DNA from: Platycnemis pennipes
Taxonomy: Eukaryota; Arthropoda; Insecta; Odonata; Platycnemididae
Assembly (NCBI GenBank): GCA_933228895.1
Contig: OW121858.1
Coordinates: forward strand, 34,557,859-34,621,858
Length of the DNA stretch: 64,000 bases
Direction of reading: 5' to 3'
The stretch's first letter is position 1, and the number at the start of each line of letters is the position of its first letter. Of this stretch, positions 62,083 through 64,000 are shown one piece after another. The position numbers were made by a program, and so were the translations under genes. The notes beneath the pieces are model-generated. The model saw only the letters and a list, made by a program, of their open reading frames with translations. It searched no databases and was not told where the DNA came from.

Positions 62083-63132
62083 TAATTTTAAGCAGAATTA
62101 AGCACTCTCCTGGTGACGCATAGCAATGAAGGACTAAAATGATATGGTTTGTGAGTTATTTCACTTTTCCCTAGGGGAACTAATTACTACTCATCGTGGA
62201 AACGGTCGACCTAATTGATTCCTTTTGCACAAGAAAATGTTCTTATTTAAAGGAAGTCTTTGGTTAGTTTGTAATTTTAAGCAGAATTACGCACTCTCCT
62301 GGAGACGCATAGCAACGAAGGACTAAAATGAAATGGTTTGTGAGTTATTTCACTTTTCCCTAGGGGAACTAATTAGTACTCATCGTGGAAAGGGTCGACC
62401 TACATGATCCCTCAAGAACAAGAAAATATTCTTATTTAAATGGAGTCTTTGGTTGGCTTGTAATTTTAAGCAGAATTAAGCACTCTCCTGGTGACGCATA
62501 GCAATGAAGGACTAAAATGATATGGTTTGTGAGTTATTTCACTTTTCCCTAGGGGAACTAATTAGTACTCATCGTGGAAACGGTCGACCTAATTGATTCC
62601 TTTTGCACAAGAAAATGTTCTTATTTAAAGGAAGTCTTTGGTTAGTTTGTAATTTTAAGCAGAATTAAGCACTCTCCTGGAGACGCATAGCAATGAAGGA
62701 ATAAAATGAAATGGTTTGTGAGTTATTTCACTTTTCCCTAGGGGAACTAATCAGTACTCATCGTGGAAAGGGTCGACCTACATGATCACTCAAGAACAAG
62801 AAAATTTTCTTATTTAAAGGGAGTCTTTGGTTGGCTTGTAATTTTAAGCAGAATTAAGCACTCTCCTGGAGACGCATAGCAATGAAGGAATAAAATGAAA
62901 TGGTTTGTGAGTTATTTCACTTTTCCCTAGGGGAACTAATTAGTACTCATCGTGGAAAGGGTCGACCTACATGATCCCTCAAGAACAAGAAAATTTTCTT
63001 ATTTAAAGGGAGTCTTTGGTTGGCTTGTAATTTTAAGCAGAATTAAGCACTCTCCTGGAGACGCATAGCAATGAAGGACAAAATGGAATGGTTTGTGAGT
63101 TATTTCACTTTTCCCTAAGAGAACAAATTAGT

Positions 63133-63145
63133 GCTCATCTACGTA
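63133..63145 (+). repeat. 13-bp insertion, TACGTA form
   Basis: GCTCATCTACGTA lies in Y2, exactly 10,999 bp after the copy at 52134 and in the same AAAATGGAATGG context. Confidence 0.85.
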
Positions 63146-63637
63146 ACTCATCGTGCAAAGGGTCGACCTACATGATCCCTCAAGAACAAGAAAATTTTCT
63201 TATTTAAAGGAAGTCTTTGTTTAGTTTGTAATTTTAAGCAGAAATAAGCACTCTCCTGGAGACGCATAGCAATGAAGGACTAAAATGAAATGGTTTGTGA
63301 GTTATTTCACTTTTCCCTAAGGGAACTAATTAGTACTCATCGTGCAAAGGGTCGACCTACATGATCCCTCAAGAACAAGAAAATTTTCTTATTTAAAGGG
63401 AGTCTTTGTTTGGCATGTAATTTTAAGCAGAATTAAGCACTCTCCTGGAGACGCATAGCAATGAAGGACTAAAATGAATAGTTTGTGAGATATTTTACTT
63501 TTCCCTAGGGGAACTAATTAATACTCATCGTGGAAAGGGTCGACCTACATGATCCCTCAAGAACAAGAAAATTTTCTTATTTAAAGGGAGTCTTTGGTTG
63601 GCTTGTAATTTTAAGCAGAATTAAGCACTCTCCTGAT

Positions 63638-64000
63638 GACGCATAGCAATGAAGGACTAAAATGAAATGGTATGTGAGTTATTTCATTTTTCCCTAGGGG
63701 AACTAATTAGTACTCATCGTGGAAAGGGTCGACCTACATGATCCCTCAGAAACAAGAAAATATTCTTATTTAAAGGAAGTCTTTGTTTAGTTTGTAATTT
63801 TAAGCAGAATAAAGCACTCTCCTGGAGACGCATAGCAATGAAGGACTGAAATGAAATGATTTGTGAGTTATTTTACTTTTCCCTAGAGGAACTAATTAGT
63901 ACTTATCGTGGAAAGGGTCGACCGACATGATCCTTCAAGAACAAGAAAATTTTTTTATTTAAAGGGAGTCGTTGGTTAGCTTATAATTTTAAGCAGAATT
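63638..64000 (+). repeat. start of a further X block, cut by window end
   Basis: After GAGATATTTTAC the CTGATGACGC monomer, the GACTGAAATG monomer with CGACCGACATG, and AGTCGTTGGTTAGCTTATAA follow exactly as at 52639-53001. The ATCCTTCAAG with AATTTTTTTATTT variant seen here is shared with X2 and X3 only, so this is the same X lineage. The array clearly continues past the window. Confidence 0.85.

Larger units (their letters stand above)
60603..63637 (+). repeat. higher-order block Y2 (16 monomers)
   Basis: The length is 3035 bp, the same as Y1 at a constant 10,999-bp offset. It shares Y1-specific marks GATCCATCAAG (60710 versus 49711), AAAGGCAGTC, GCAGATCAAAGC, AAATGGAGTC, TACGTA and GAATAGTTTG. 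Private changes include GAAATGGGTTG near 61386 and GGAATAAAATG near 62885, where Y1 has GGACTAAAATG. It follows X3 as Y1 follows X1. Confidence 0.88.
1..64000 (+). repeat. 189-bp tandem satellite array, about 338 monomers
   Basis: The phrase TAATTTTAAG (or TAATTTAAGG) recurs at 1, 190, 379, 568, 757 and 946, an exact 189-bp step, and the same step continues to the last base. All monomers share one orientation. The anchors CTCCTGG-GACGCA, GCAATGAAGG, GAGTTATTTCACTTTTCCCTA, CATCGTGGAAA and GGTCGACCTACATGATCC occur in nearly every unit. A type-B monomer counted by hand has 67 G or C in 189 bases. No unique DNA, mobile element or gene interrupts the array. Such arrays are typical of eukaryotic centromeres or heterochromatin. 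The family name and the species are not recognisable to me. Both ends are cut by the window, so the true length is unknown. Confidence 0.98.

Noticed and set aside
1..64000. CRISPR array
   Set aside because: The repetition is regular, but the whole 189-bp unit is conserved and there are no unique spacers between short repeats. No cas genes are seen.
1..64000. Assembly artefact from a collapsed or over-expanded repeat
   Set aside because: Many monomers have private bases and the blocks differ by ordered events, which is what a real long-read assembly gives. The nearly identical pairs (3795 and 3982 bp) could still be mis-copied, and spanning reads would decide.
1..64000. Transposon or LTR retrotransposon array
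   Set aside because: No terminal repeats, polyprotein frames, poly-A tails, target-site duplications or orientation changes are visible.
1..64000. Origin of replication or plasmid iterons
   Set aside because: The unit is far longer than iterons and covers 64 kb without any replication gene.

Overview
The whole 64 kb window is one unbroken tandem satellite-DNA array. The monomer is 189 bp, about 35% G+C in a counted type-B copy, and always in the same orientation. About 338 monomers run from the first base to the last. I found no protein-coding gene, RNA gene, transposon, telomere repeat or unique spacer. Kilobase-scale, highly homogenised satellite with higher-order structure points to a eukaryotic nuclear chromosome, probably a centromeric or pericentromeric/heterochromatic block. 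A nucleosome-plus-linker monomer length suits a flowering plant, but an animal cannot be excluded. I do not recognise the monomer family.

The monomers fall into named subfamilies. Type A is the common form, with two TAA triplets in the frame discussed below. Type B carries AAGGCAGATTAAAG, GACAAAATTG and AAGAGAACTAATAAG, and forms long homogeneous runs. Type D carries GATATGG, GGAAACGGTC and TTTTGCACAAG. Minor variants are marked by GAAGGCC, GAAGTTC, GAAGTAC, CAACGAAGG, GAGATATTTTAC, GACTGAAATG, CGCATAGGAATG, GGAATAAAATG and CTATAGGAAC. Their order is not random but recurs in multi-kilobase blocks, which I call Z, X, Y and W.

Layout: partial block and W0 (1-1444); Z0 (1445-6079); X0 (6080-10439); Y0 (10440-12706); W-type material with a tandem 3.4/3.2 kb duplication (11714-18324); mixed Z-end plus W (18325-20353); Z1 (20354-24611) with a short X-start; Z2 (25646-29904); X (29905-34075); a 3795-bp tandem duplication (32856-40445); an X-start (40446-41552); Z3 (41553-45810); X1 (45811-49603); Y1 (49604-52638); X2 (52639-56620); X3 (56621-60602); Y2 (60603-63637); and the start of another X (63638-64000). 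A Z-X-Y super-unit of about 11 kb is therefore seen complete at 1.4-12.7 kb and at 41.6-52.6 kb. The Y block recurs exactly 10,999 bp downstream.

The array appears to grow and change by register-preserving unequal exchange. Five direct tandem duplications (945, 3400/3211, 5292/5104, 3795 and 3982 bp) and several deletions of one, two or three whole monomers can be read directly. Small private indels are rare and mostly 1-3 bp. The main exception is a heritable 13-bp insertion that makes a 202-bp monomer. The monomer carries two short perfect palindromes (GGTCGACC and AAGAAAATTTTCTT) and, in type D, a degenerate CENP-B-box-like motif. Type-B monomers show only one stop per 63 codons in one frame, but I do not regard this as coding. 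Block boundaries are placed by diagnostic variants and are accurate only to the tens of bases between adjacent variants.
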